Shown: piece by piece, positions 34,740-43,595 of the stretch
Layout: each line of letters begins with the position of its first letter
Numbering within the stretch: position 1 is the stretch's first letter
Assembly: GCF_004212635.1 (NCBI RefSeq)
Contig: NZ_PSRT01000059.1
Span: 1-50,475 of the forward strand
Direction of reading: 5' to 3'
Length of the DNA stretch: 50,475 nucleotides
From: Bradyrhizobium genosp. SA-3
Lineage (GTDB): Bacteria > Pseudomonadota > Alphaproteobacteria > Rhizobiales > Xanthobacteraceae
Translations under genes and position numbers: made by a program
Notes under the pieces: generated by a model
Told to the model about the DNA's origin: nothing
Databases searched by the model: none
The model's input: only the letters and a program-made list of their open reading frames with translations

Positions 34740-35426
34740 TCACGGCACCAGCTTGTAGCCACCGGCTTCCGTGACCAGGATTTCCGGGTTGGCGGCGTCC
34801 TTCTCGATCTTCTGGCGAAGGCGGTAGATGTGAGTTTCCAGGGTGTGGGTGGTGACACCGGAATTATAGCCCCAGACCTCCTGGAGCAGGGTCTCGCGCG
34901 AGACGGGCATCTGGCCGGCCCGGTAAAGGAAACGGAGGATGGCGGTCTCCTTCTCGGTGAGGCGGACCTTGCGCGCGTTCGCCGCGGTCAGCATCTTCGA
35001 GCCCGGGCGGAAGGAGTAGGGGCCGACCGAGAACACCGCGTCCTCGCTGGCCTCGTGCTGACGGAGCTGGGCGCGGATGCGGGCGAGCAGCACGGCGAAG
35101 CGGAAGGGCTTTGCCACATAGTCGTTGGCGCCGGATTCCAGCCCCAAAATCGTGTCGGAATCGGTGTCGTGGCCGGTCAGCATGATGATCGGGGCCTTGA
35201 AGCCGCCCTTGCGCAGGGAGCGGACCACCTCGCGGCCATCGGTGTCGGGCAGACCGACATCCATCAGAACGAGATCGGGAGCATTGGCCTTTGCGGCGCT
35301 CGCGCCCTTGGCGCCGGTATCGACGGCGGACGCTTCGAATTCTTCGTGCAGCGATAATTGCTCCACCAACGTATCGCGCAGATCGGTATCGTCATCCACG
35401 ATCAGGATCTTGCGGGCATTGGCCAT
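34740..35426 (-). CDS. cenR: OmpR-family response regulator, CenR-like
   Basis: 228 residues. The receiver domain has the acidic pocket VDDDTD, phospho-acceptor Asp56 in LMDVGLPDTDG, and the Lys of KPFRFAVLLARIRAQLRQHE. The C-terminal winged helix ends in GVTTHTLETHIYRLRQKIE, then LVTEAGGYKLVP. These stretches agree with what I remember of CenR (Caulobacter) and OtpR (Brucella), essential regulators of the cell envelope. It is divergent from an L,D-transpeptidase gene, which fits an envelope role. Function by similarity only; the sensor kinase is not in the window. Confidence 0.8.
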   Translation of the reverse strand: MANARKILIVDDDTDLRDTLVEQLSLHEEFEASAVDTGAKGASAAKANAPDLVLMDVGLPDTDGREVVRSLRKGGFKAPIIMLTGHDTDSDTILGLESGANDYVAKPFRFAVLLARIRAQLRQHEASEDAVFSVGPYSFRPGSKMLTAANARKVRLTEKETAILRFLYRAGQMPVSRETLLQEVWGYNSGVTTHTLETHIYRLRQKIEKDAANPEILVTEAGGYKLVP

Positions 35427-35602
35427 GGGGGGTCATCCTTTTGGATCCGGCTCGGCGCGCATCCATGCTGCACCCAGCCGCGAGGGAAAGTTAGGGTCGC
35501 CGTTGTTATTGTTGTTCGTGTTGAAGTAGTGGGCTGTTACCGATTCACAAGCCAGAACCACTCTAACCCAGAATAGCAGGGCGTTTTGATGAATGTCCTG
35601 TA

Positions 35603-36196
35603 ATGAATTCGACATCGCATGTTCACATGAAAAACAACGCTGCGTCAGCTAGTTACACCCAGAATCGAAGGGCCAGGCCGCTGTCCGCGATCCGCGTTAA
35701 GCCGGCTGCCGGTAATCCGCGCCGGGGCTGGCTGACGGCCGGAGCACTGACGATACCGGTGGCGCTGGGGCGAGGCGGCATTCTCGCCAACAAGCGCGAG
35801 GGCGACGGCGGCACCCCGCGAGGCAGCTTCCGTCCCAGGCGATTGTGGTGGCGGGGCGACCGGCACAGCCGCCCGCAGACGTTCTTGCCGGCCCGGATCA
35901 TCACCGGCGAAGACGCCTGGTGCGAGGATCCCAAAGACCGTCATTACAACCAGGGTATCCGGCTCGGCGAGGGGCAGGGCGGCGACCGGCTCAAGCGGGC
36001 CGACCACCTCTACGATTTCATCATCGAGATCGACCACAACACCAGGCCGCGCATCGCCGGCCGCGGCAGCGCGGTGTTCTTGCACCTCGCCCGCGACAAT
36101 TTCGGCCCGACCGCAGGCTGCGTCTCCATGACGAAATCTGCAATGCTGCAATTGCTGCGACGACTGGGGCCAAGAACAAGAATCATCATCGGGTGA
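35603..36196 (+). CDS. L,D-transpeptidase catalytic domain protein
   Basis: 197 residues. FLHLARDNFGPTAGCVSM near the end is a variant of the YkuD motif: the catalytic Cys is present, but the usual SHGCxR is TAGCVS, as in the COG3786 subgroup. GEGDGGTPRG-like sequence (here KREGDGGTPRGSF) and the final lysine-free core fit that subgroup. L,D-transpeptidases make 3-3 peptidoglycan crosslinks or attach proteins. No signal peptide is obvious. The start may be the ATG at 35603 or 35627; neither has a good ribosome site. It is divergent from the CenR-like gene and 6 bp before the FAH-family gene. Confidence 0.82.
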   Translation: MNSTSHVHMKNNAASASYTQNRRARPLSAIRVKPAAGNPRRGWLTAGALTIPVALGRGGILANKREGDGGTPRGSFRPRRLWWRGDRHSRPQTFLPARIITGEDAWCEDPKDRHYNQGIRLGEGQGGDRLKRADHLYDFIIEIDHNTRPRIAGRGSAVFLHLARDNFGPTAGCVSMTKSAMLQLLRRLGPRTRIIIG

Positions 36197-36202
36197 GGAC
36201 GG

Positions 36203-36988
36203 ATGCTCGACAAGGATCGGATCGCCGCCGCATCGCAGGTTCTGGTGAAGCATTGGCGCGACGGCACCAAGCTTGACGCACTGGATGCCCGGTTGCGGCC
36301 GCAGAGCCGCGCTGATGGCTATGCCATCCAGGCCGCGCTCGAAACGCAATCGAGCGGAAAATTATTCGGCTGGAAGATCGCGGCAACGAGCGTATCAGGA
36401 CAGAAGCACATCAACGTCACGGGACCGCTGGCCGGCCGCATCATGAGTGACACCGTGATCGCCGATGGCGGCACCGCGTCGATGAAGGGCAACGAGATGC
36501 GCGTCGGCGAGCCGGAATTCGCCTTCCGCATGGGGCGCGATCTACCGCCGCGCGCGGTGCCGTTCACTGTCGACGAGGTCCTCGCCGCCGTAGACACCTT
36601 CCATCCCGCAATCGAAATTCCCGATTCGCGCTTTACCGATTTCGCCCGCGCCGGCGAGGCGCAGCTCATCGCCGACAATGCCTGCGCGCATCTGTTCGTG
36701 CTGGGCGCGCCGACGACTGCGGATTGGCGTGCGCTGGATCTCGTCGAAGAGCGGCCGCAAATCACGCTGCACGGGCAGCGTTATCTCGGCCACGGCAAGA
36801 ACGTGCTCGGCGATCCCCGCGCGGCCCTGGCCTGGCTTGCCAACGAGCTCCGCGGGCTCGGCATCCCCTTGCGGGCAGGGGAGGTGGTGACCACAGGCAC
36901 ATGCCATCCGCCGCTGCCGATTAAGGCCGGCGATCATTTTGCGGCGGATTTCGGCGTGTTGGGGAAGGTGTCGGTGGGGTTTGTGTAG
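36203..36988 (+). CDS. 2-keto-4-pentenoate hydratase / FAH-family protein
   Basis: 261 residues. GWKIAATS, GEPEFAFRMGRDLP and HPAIEIPDSRF, with the conserved acidic residues that hold the metal, place it in the fumarylacetoacetate hydrolase superfamily, nearest to 2-oxopent-4-enoate hydratase/4-oxalocrotonate decarboxylase. Those enzymes work in meta-cleavage of catechols, but no such pathway is nearby, so the true substrate is unknown. GAGGACGG precedes the start at 36203. It is probably cotranscribed with the L,D-transpeptidase. Confidence 0.87.
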   Translation: MLDKDRIAAASQVLVKHWRDGTKLDALDARLRPQSRADGYAIQAALETQSSGKLFGWKIAATSVSGQKHINVTGPLAGRIMSDTVIADGGTASMKGNEMRVGEPEFAFRMGRDLPPRAVPFTVDEVLAAVDTFHPAIEIPDSRFTDFARAGEAQLIADNACAHLFVLGAPTTADWRALDLVEERPQITLHGQRYLGHGKNVLGDPRAALAWLANELRGLGIPLRAGEVVTTGTCHPPLPIKAGDHFAADFGVLGKVSVGFV

Positions 36989-37004
36989 GCGCGCACGCTC
37001 CGCT

Positions 37005-37089
37005 GTCATTGCGAGGAGCCCTTGCGACGAAGCAATCCAGAATCCCTCCGCGGAAAGATTCTGGATTGCTTCGCTTCGCTCGCAATGAC
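37005..37089. repeat. Palindromic repeat, family B, copy 1
   Basis: GTCATTGCGAG (37005-37015) and CTCGCAATGAC (37079-37089) enclose an inner pair, AAGCAATCCAGAATC with GATTCTGGATTGCTT. It lies between convergent genes. Other copies: 45301-45378 and 50228-50307. Confidence 0.88.
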
Positions 37090-37132
37090 GAAATCGATGA
37101 CGGTTGCTGGGTGCGTTCCTCGCTAACGGCTC

Positions 37133-37822
37133 TCACCTGTGCCCGAAGATCGCGCTTCCCACGCGCACATGGGTGGCGCCGAGCATGATCGCGGTCGCAA
37201 AATCCGCGCTCATGCCCATCGACAGGTTCTTCAATCCATTGCGAGCCGCGATCTTGGCAGTGAGAGCAAAGTGCGCCGCCGGCGGTTCGTCGACGGGCGG
37301 GATGCACATCAGGCCGGAAATCGTCAGCCCATAGGTATCGCGGCAGTTCGCGAGGAAGGCATCGGCCTCGCCAGGCGCGACGCCGGCCTTCTGCGGCTCC
37401 TCGCCGGTGTTGATCTGGACGAAAAGCTGAGGGTGCTTGTTCTGGGATTCGATTTCCTTGGCTAATGCTTGGCAAATGCTCGGACGGTCGACCGAATGGA
37501 TGGCATCGAACAGCGCGACCGCCTCTTTCGCCTTGTTGGATTGCAGCGGGCCGATCAGATGCAGCGCGATGTCGGAGTAAACAGACGTTAACGCGGGCCA
37601 CTTGGCTTTGGCCTCCTGCACCCGATTCTCGCCGAATACGCGCTGTCCGGCGGCAATGACCGGGGTAATCGCATCCGCGGCGAAAGTCTTGGACACCGCA
37701 ATCAGCGTCACGGAGGCGCGATCGCGCTGCGCATCCTTGCAGGCGCGTGCAATTTCGGCTTCGACTGCGGCGAGCGCGTTTGGTGAATGGCCGGTTACCG
37801 GCGCGGCATTGGCTTCTGTCAT
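37133..37822 (-). CDS. YggS-family PLP-binding protein
   Basis: 229 residues. LIAVSKTFAADAI carries the PLP-binding lysine. FGENRVQEAKAKW, LHLIGPLQSNKAKEAV and LSMGMSADFATAIMLGATHVRVGSAIFG are the family motifs of YggS/PLPBP (PROSC), which keeps pyridoxal phosphate homeostasis and affects amino-acid pools but has no enzyme activity. The frame is open 18 codons further; the ATG at 37822 (MTEANAAP) is preferred. It is divergent from a diguanylate cyclase. Confidence 0.93.
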   Translation of the reverse strand: MTEANAAPVTGHSPNALAAVEAEIARACKDAQRDRASVTLIAVSKTFAADAITPVIAAGQRVFGENRVQEAKAKWPALTSVYSDIALHLIGPLQSNKAKEAVALFDAIHSVDRPSICQALAKEIESQNKHPQLFVQINTGEEPQKAGVAPGEADAFLANCRDTYGLTISGLMCIPPVDEPPAAHFALTAKIAARNGLKNLSMGMSADFATAIMLGATHVRVGSAIFGHR

Positions 37823-37930
37823 GACGTCGCTTGGCTGTGGTCGTAACCGAGGTAAGTCCAATTTTACCGAGTTCAAGAAAGAGTTTTTGAACCCTTCGCT
37901 TTACCTTGGCCCATGGGGTGGGTAGCGAAG

Positions 37931-39634
37931 ATGGCAAGCGTCAGTCTCAACCGCAAACGAGCGAAACTCAAGCAGGTTCTCGGAATCCGGGCGCGGCTGG
38001 CGTTGCTCGCGGTGATTCTGGTGGCCCCCTTGATGCTCGAGCGCATCCGTTCGCTCGAAAACACGCGCGCGCGGCAGATCGCGCAGGCCGCCGCCGAATT
38101 CACCACCGTCGCAAGGCACAGCGCCGATGCGCAGCGCGAGGTGATCTCGTCGGTCGAGACCATCCTGAAATCCGAGGCCTTCATCCGGGCGTCCGCCGGC
38201 GGCATCAGCAAGAGCTGCGACGTGCTGCGCGCGAGCCTGCCGTCCAGCCTGCCCTGGATCCGCACGCTTCTGATCGCCGGTCAGGACGGACGCATCCAGT
38301 GCGCCACCAACAACATGTATGTCGGCCTCGATCTGAGTGACCGGCCTTACTTCCTGCAGGCACAGCAAACCGGCCGCTTCGTCTTGAGCGACTTCATCCT
38401 GTCCCGGCCCGCGCCGACGCCGACCGTCATGGCGGTTTATCCGGTGTCCGCGTTCAGCGGCGTCCCGGATGCCGTCGTGCTCGCCACCGTCAATCTCGAC
38501 TGGATGTCGAAAGTCATGAGCAATCTCGGTGGCCGCGCCGGCATTACCGCAGTTCTCGTCGACAGCGCCGGCACCGTGCTGGCCGCGCCCGCCGACCAGC
38601 ACAGCGCGGTCGGCCGTCCCCTCGACAACATGCCGCTGATGTCGGCGATCGCCGACAGGGCACTGCGGTCGGATCAGGACGAAGGCGCGCTGTCCTTTCT
38701 TGCTGCCGACGGCTCCCGCCGCGCGGTCAGCTATATCCGCATCGCCGGCACCAATGCGCGCCTGATCGCCAGCATCGACGAGGACAAGGTATCTGCGGCC
38801 GTGAGCCGCGACATCCGCACCGCCTATCTCCAGTTCGCCTTCGTCGTCGTGTTCGTCCTGCTCGGCGCGCTGATCGCCGCCGAGAAACTGGTGATCAAGC
38901 CGATCGAGATGCTCGCCGACATGGCCAAGCGTCTCGGCGAAGGCGATCTGTCGGCGCGGGCGGCGCGTAGTCGCCTGCCCGCCGAGTTCGTGCCGCTGGC
39001 CCGCGCGTTCAATGCAATGGCCGCGCAATTGAGCCAGCGCGAGCGCGAGCTGATCGCGAGCAACGACCGCCTGACGGTGATGGCCTCGATCGACATGCTG
39101 TCCGGCCTCGCCAACCGTCGCGGCTTCCAGAGCCGGCTCGATTTCGAATGGATGCGCGCGCAGCAATATGGCAGCGAACTCGCGCTTCTGATGATCGACG
39201 TCGATCACTTCAAGCTCTTCAACGACACCTATGGCCATCTCGAAGGCGATTCCTGCCTGACCCGGCTCGGCGAATCGCTGTCCGGCATTGCCGCCGACAC
39301 GATGGGCTTTGCGGCACGCTATGGCGGCGAGGAATTCTGCCTGCTGCTGCCGAACACCGACGTACCCCGCGCCGTCGAAATCGGCGAATTGGTGCGCGCG
39401 GCGGTGCTGAAACTCTGCCTGCCGCACATCACCTCCGCGCATATGATCGTCACCGTCTCGATCGGCGTTGCTGCGACGAAGCCAAACGAGACACTGCGCC
39501 CCGGTGATCTCATCGAAGCCGCCGACGCCGCGCTCTACGCCGCCAAGCATCGCGGCCGCAACAACGTCGTCGAGCACGGCGTGCAGGCGATCGAGACCGG
39601 CGCAGCTGACATGATGATGGCGGCCAACGCCTAG
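37931..39634 (+). CDS. Diguanylate cyclase with extracytoplasmic Cache-like sensor and HAMP
   Basis: 567 residues. A membrane helix (about 20-38) leads to a periplasmic sensor (about 40-295) with a Cache-like pattern (SDRPYFLQAQQTGRFVLSDF). A second helix and HAMP follow (KLVIKPIEMLADMAKRLGEGDLSARAA), then a GGDEF domain with GGEEF at 465-469 and LMIDVDHFKLFNDTYGH. The enzyme should make c-di-GMP. No RxxD inhibitory site precedes GGEEF. The start at 37931 is preferred over the ATG at 37913. Its TAG stop lies in the terminal arm of a repeat shared with the converging gene. Confidence 0.9.
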   Translation: MASVSLNRKRAKLKQVLGIRARLALLAVILVAPLMLERIRSLENTRARQIAQAAAEFTTVARHSADAQREVISSVETILKSEAFIRASAGGISKSCDVLRASLPSSLPWIRTLLIAGQDGRIQCATNNMYVGLDLSDRPYFLQAQQTGRFVLSDFILSRPAPTPTVMAVYPVSAFSGVPDAVVLATVNLDWMSKVMSNLGGRAGITAVLVDSAGTVLAAPADQHSAVGRPLDNMPLMSAIADRALRSDQDEGALSFLAADGSRRAVSYIRIAGTNARLIASIDEDKVSAAVSRDIRTAYLQFAFVVVFVLLGALIAAEKLVIKPIEMLADMAKRLGEGDLSARAARSRLPAEFVPLARAFNAMAAQLSQRERELIASNDRLTVMASIDMLSGLANRRGFQSRLDFEWMRAQQYGSELALLMIDVDHFKLFNDTYGHLEGDSCLTRLGESLSGIAADTMGFAARYGGEEFCLLLPNTDVPRAVEIGELVRAAVLKLCLPHITSAHMIVTVSIGVAATKPNETLRPGDLIEAADAALYAAKHRGRNNVVEHGVQAIETGAADMMMAANA

Positions 39635-39737
39635 AGCGTTTTCGAGCGAAGTGGATACCGGTTCGCGTGAAGAAAACGCGTCAAAACAAGAATCTAGAGC
39701 TTCGGTTCTGATTCAATCAGAACCGATAATGCTCTAG
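39631..39737. repeat. Palindromic repeat, family F, carrying both stop codons
   Basis: CTAGAGC (39631-39637) and GCTCTAG (39731-39737) close a 107-bp element with CGAAGTGGATACCGGTTCGC, AGAAAACGCGTC and a perfect hairpin TCGGTTCTGATT-C-AATCAGAACCGA (39702-39726). The left TAG is the stop of the upstream diguanylate cyclase and the right one, on the minus strand, that of the other. Confidence 0.88.
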
Positions 39738-40780
39738 CCCGCCGCTCCAGCGCGCTCGAGCTCGATCTCGGTTACCACGCGATTGCGGCCACCGCCCTTG
39801 GCGAGATAGAGCGCGCGGTCACAGCGCTCGATGAGATCGGTGATCGCTTCGCCGGTCCGGTATTGCGCGACGCCGATCGACACGCTGATATTGGGCAAGA
39901 TCTCACCGGTCGAGCGACGGGTGATCCTGCATTCGGCGATCGCACGCCTGATGCGCTCGGCGGTCTCGGCAGAAGCGGCAAGGTCGGCATCCGGCAGCAC
40001 CGCGATCAGCTCCTCGCCGCCATAGCGGGCCGGCAGATCCTGCTCGCGAACCTTTTCGCGCAACACCTTGGCGATCAGGCGTAACACCTGGTCGCCGATG
40101 CCATGGCCGAAATTGTCGTTGAAGGTCTTGAAGTGGTCGATGTCGAGCAGGATCACGGTGAGCGGCTCGCCCCATTCCGCGGTCGCCTGCGCCTTGCGCA
40201 GGAATTCGTCGAGCGCCCGCCGATTCGCCAGCCCCGTCAGCGTGTCGGTCCGGGCGCGCTGCTCGGACCTCGACAGCGAATCGCGGATCACGTCGAGCTC
40301 GCGGGTCTTTTCCGCAAAGCCCGCCTCGAGCCGCGTCGCGCGGGTGGCGGCGCGGGCCAGCTCGTTCATGAGCTGGGCGACCAGCGCCTTCGGATCGACG
40401 CCGGCCTTGCCTTGGTCCGCGACCTCGCTGATCGCCTGCATCTGCGAATGGTTGTCGGCGATGGCCGTCGTCAGAAACTCCTTCGCCGCGCCCATGAGGG
40501 CATGCAGCCGCTCGGAGGTGCGGACGACGATGGCACTGACCTGCGGAGCGATGTAGGTCTCGAACAGATCTTGATTAGTTCTGCTGTCGAAAGGACGGTT
40601 GTGGTCGATCAGGAGATCGATCGCATCGCGCAGATCGTCTTGGCCGCCGGCGAGATATTGGAACCAGACGGCAAAATTGGCCGGGGTCGGCGCAATCCGC
40701 TGCTCGGCCATGCTCCGCATCGCCCGTCCGGCAATGGACGCGGCATAGTCGTAATCGGGATCGTCGAAGCTGGAATCCAT
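39734..40780 (-). CDS. Diguanylate cyclase (GGEEL) with I-site
   Basis: 348 residues and no membrane segment. The N-terminal part (PTPANFAVWFQYLAG, then helices to about 170) is a helical region often found in alphaproteobacterial cytosolic diguanylate cyclases. The GGDEF domain has LLDIDHFKTFNDNFGHGIGD and GGEEL at 254-258, with Leu for Phe in the last place. REQD at 245-248, five residues before it, is the canonical RxxD site at which c-di-GMP inhibits its own synthesis. Activity is likely. It converges on the other diguanylate cyclase and is divergent from leuS. Confidence 0.9.
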   Translation of the reverse strand: MDSSFDDPDYDYAASIAGRAMRSMAEQRIAPTPANFAVWFQYLAGGQDDLRDAIDLLIDHNRPFDSRTNQDLFETYIAPQVSAIVVRTSERLHALMGAAKEFLTTAIADNHSQMQAISEVADQGKAGVDPKALVAQLMNELARAATRATRLEAGFAEKTRELDVIRDSLSRSEQRARTDTLTGLANRRALDEFLRKAQATAEWGEPLTVILLDIDHFKTFNDNFGHGIGDQVLRLIAKVLREKVREQDLPARYGGEELIAVLPDADLAASAETAERIRRAIAECRITRRSTGEILPNISVSIGVAQYRTGEAITDLIERCDRALYLAKGGGRNRVVTEIELERAGAAG

Positions 40781-40817
40781 CGCAAGTATTTGGGGGTCCT
40801 TGGCGGCCGCAACTTCG

Positions 40818-40912
40818 CATTGACCCCTTAATCACACCCCAACGGCGGCCTCGGTATTTTTGCGGAGCAGTCCGGGAGGTTCCCCGGATTGCGGGCAACC
40901 CATTGACCCCTT
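40818..40912. promoter_or_regulatory. Direct repeat CATTGACCCCTT in the leuS upstream region
   Basis: CATTGACCCCTT occurs at 40818-40829 and 40901-40912, 83 bp apart, the second 65 bp before leuS. Each contains TTGACC, a possible -35 element; no clear -10 follows. It may be two promoters or a factor site. Confidence 0.35.
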
Positions 40913-40976
40913 GCGGACTTCTATGGCCTAGTCCGCCGTCTTTAAGCCGGCCGAACCACGAAAACCCAACGATTCC

Positions 40977-43595
40977 ATGACCTCCGAACGCTACAACGCC
41001 CGCGACGCCGAACCGCGCTGGCAACGCCTCTGGGACGAACAGGCGATCTTCGTCTCCCGAAACGACGATTCGCGGCCGAAATACTACGTCCTCGAGATGT
41101 TCCCCTACCCGTCCGGGCGCATCCATATCGGCCATGTCCGCAACTACACGCTCGGCGACGTGCTGGCCCGCTTCATGCGCGCCAAAGGGTTCAACGTGCT
41201 GCACCCGATGGGCTGGGACGCCTTCGGCCTGCCGGCCGAGAACGCCGCCATCGAGCGCAAGGTCGCGCCGAAAGCCTGGACCTACGACAACATCGCCGCG
41301 ATGAAGAAGCAGCTCCGCTCAATCGGGCTGTCACTGGACTGGAGCCGCGAGATCGCAACCTGCGATCCCTCCTACTACAAGCACCAGCAGAAGATGTTTC
41401 TGGACTTCCTGCGCGAAGGGCTTGCCGAGCGCGAGAAGCGCAAGGTGAACTGGGATCCTGTCGACATGACCGTGCTCGCCAACGAGCAGGTGATCGACGG
41501 CCGCGGCTGGCGTTCCGGCGCTGTCGTCGAGCAGCGCGAGATGAACCAGTGGGTCTTCAAGATCACGAAGTACTCGCAAGAGCTGCTGTCCGCGCTGGAT
41601 GGGCTCGACCGCTGGCCCGACAAGGTGCGGCTGATGCAGCGCAACTGGATCGGACGCTCCGAAGGCCTGTTGATCCGCTTCGCGCTGGATGCGGCGACGA
41701 CGCCGGCCGGCGAGAACGAGCTGAAGATCTTCACGACCCGGCCCGACACGCTGTTCGGCGCGAAGTTCATGGCGATCTCGGCGGATCATCCATTGGCGCA
41801 GGCGGCCGCCGCGAAGAACCCTGAGCTCGCGGAGTTCATCACCGAGATCAAGAAGATCGGCACCGCGCAGGAGGTCATCGACACCGCGGAGAAGCAGGGC
41901 TTTGACACCGGCATCCGCGCGGTGCACCCGTTCGATCGCTCCTGGAAGCTGCCGGTCTATGTCGCCAATTTCGTGCTGATGGAGTACGGCACCGGCGCGA
42001 TCTTTGGCTGCCCGGCGCACGACCAGCGCGACCTCGACTTCGTCAACAAGTACAATCTCGGCAACACGCCGGTGGTCTGCCCCGAAGGGCAGGATCCGAA
42101 GACATTTGTCATCACCGACACCGCCTATGATGGTGACGGCCGCATCATTAATTCACGCTTCCTCGACGGCATGACGATCGATCAAGCCAAGGAAGAGGTG
42201 GCGAAGCGGCTGGAAGGCGAGCTGCGCGGCAATGCGGCGGTCGGCGAGCGGCAGGTCAATTTCCGCCTGCGCGACTGGGGCATTTCGCGCCAGCGTTATT
42301 GGGGCTGCCCGATTCCCGTCATCCATTGCCCGAAATGCGATGTGGTGCCGGATGCCGATTTGCCGGTGAAGCTGCCTGATGATGCGACCTTCGACCGGCC
42401 GGGCAACGCGCTCGATCATCACCCGACCTGGAAACACGTCACCTGCCCGAAATGCGGCGGCAAGGCGCAGCGTGAGACCGACACCATGGACACCTTCGTG
42501 GATTCGTCCTGGTACTTTGCGCGCTTCACCGATCCCTGGAACGAGACCGCGCCGACGACGCCTGCCGTCGCCAACCGAATGCTACCGGTCGACCAGTATA
42601 TCGGCGGCGTCGAGCACGCGATCCTGCATCTGCTCTACAGCCGCTTCTTCACCCGCGCGATGAAGGCGACCGGGCACATCACGCTGGACGAGCCGTTCGC
42701 CGGCATGTTCACGCAGGGCATGGTGGTGCACGAGACCTACCACAAGGCCGACGGCACCTATGTGCAGCCGGCCGAGGTCAAGGTCGAGGTCGGCGGCAAT
42801 GGACGCCGCGCCACGCTGCTCGCGACCGGCGAAGACATCCAGATCGGCCCGATCGAGAAGATGTCAAAGTCGAAGAAGAACACGGTCGATCCCGACGACA
42901 TCATCGAAACCTACGGCGCCGACGTCGCTCGCTGGTTCATGCTGTCGGATTCCCCGCCTGATCGCGACGTGATCTGGAGCGACGAGCGCGTCCAGGGCGC
43001 ATCGCGTTTCGTGCAGCGGCTATGGCGGCTGGTGAACGATGCGAAGGAACTCGGCAAGGAGGCGCCGGCGGCCCGGCCGGCTTCGTTCGGGACGGATGCG
43101 ACCGCCTTGCGCAAGGCCGCCCATGGCGCCCTGGACAAGGTCACCACCGGCATCGAGCGGCTGCACTTCAACGTCTGCCTCGCCCATATCCGCGAATTCG
43201 CCAATGCCCTGTCCGAGGTGCTCCAGCGCCCCGGCCAGCCTGCCGCGGACCTGGCCTGGGCGATCCGGGAGGCCGGCCAGATCCTGGTCCAGCTGTTCTC
43301 CCCGATGATGCCGCATCTGGCCGAGGAGTGCTGGCAGGCCTTGGGCCAGAGCGGGCTGGTTTCGGAGGCCAATTGGCCCCAAATCGAACGCGATTTGCTG
43401 GTTGAAGACAGCGTGACCCTGGTGGTCCAGGTCAATGGCAAGAAGCGGGGTGAGGTCACGGTTGCAACAGTGGCCCAGAATCCGGAAATCGAGGCTGCCG
43501 TTTTGGCCCTCGATGCGGTAAAGCTGGCCCTGGACGGCAAGCCCGTCCGCAAGGTGATCATCGTCCCCAAGAGGATCGTGAATGTTGTCGGCTAG
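40977..43595 (+). CDS. leuS: Leucyl-tRNA synthetase
   Basis: 872 residues, full length. HIGH is at 50-53 in PYPSGRIHIGHVRNYT. The editing (CP1) domain contains TTRPDTLFGAKFMAISADHPL and GTGAIFGCPAHDQRD. KMSKS is at 628-632 in EKMSKSKKNTVDP. The anticodon-binding helices and a C-terminal VQVNGKKRGEV domain follow. It charges tRNA-Leu. Its last 14 bp overlap the lptE start, so leuS, lptE and holA are likely one operon, a common alphaproteobacterial order. Confidence 0.97.
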   Translation: MTSERYNARDAEPRWQRLWDEQAIFVSRNDDSRPKYYVLEMFPYPSGRIHIGHVRNYTLGDVLARFMRAKGFNVLHPMGWDAFGLPAENAAIERKVAPKAWTYDNIAAMKKQLRSIGLSLDWSREIATCDPSYYKHQQKMFLDFLREGLAEREKRKVNWDPVDMTVLANEQVIDGRGWRSGAVVEQREMNQWVFKITKYSQELLSALDGLDRWPDKVRLMQRNWIGRSEGLLIRFALDAATTPAGENELKIFTTRPDTLFGAKFMAISADHPLAQAAAAKNPELAEFITEIKKIGTAQEVIDTAEKQGFDTGIRAVHPFDRSWKLPVYVANFVLMEYGTGAIFGCPAHDQRDLDFVNKYNLGNTPVVCPEGQDPKTFVITDTAYDGDGRIINSRFLDGMTIDQAKEEVAKRLEGELRGNAAVGERQVNFRLRDWGISRQRYWGCPIPVIHCPKCDVVPDADLPVKLPDDATFDRPGNALDHHPTWKHVTCPKCGGKAQRETDTMDTFVDSSWYFARFTDPWNETAPTTPAVANRMLPVDQYIGGVEHAILHLLYSRFFTRAMKATGHITLDEPFAGMFTQGMVVHETYHKADGTYVQPAEVKVEVGGNGRRATLLATGEDIQIGPIEKMSKSKKNTVDPDDIIETYGADVARWFMLSDSPPDRDVIWSDERVQGASRFVQRLWRLVNDAKELGKEAPAARPASFGTDATALRKAAHGALDKVTTGIERLHFNVCLAHIREFANALSEVLQRPGQPAADLAWAIREAGQILVQLFSPMMPHLAEECWQALGQSGLVSEANWPQIERDLLVEDSVTLVVQVNGKKRGEVTVATVAQNPEIEAAVLALDAVKLALDGKPVRKVIIVPKRIVNVVG

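Noticed and set aside
37901..39577. 558-codon open frame antisense to the Cache-HAMP diguanylate cyclase
   Set aside because: Shadow frame; the plus strand carries HAMP and GGEEF motifs.
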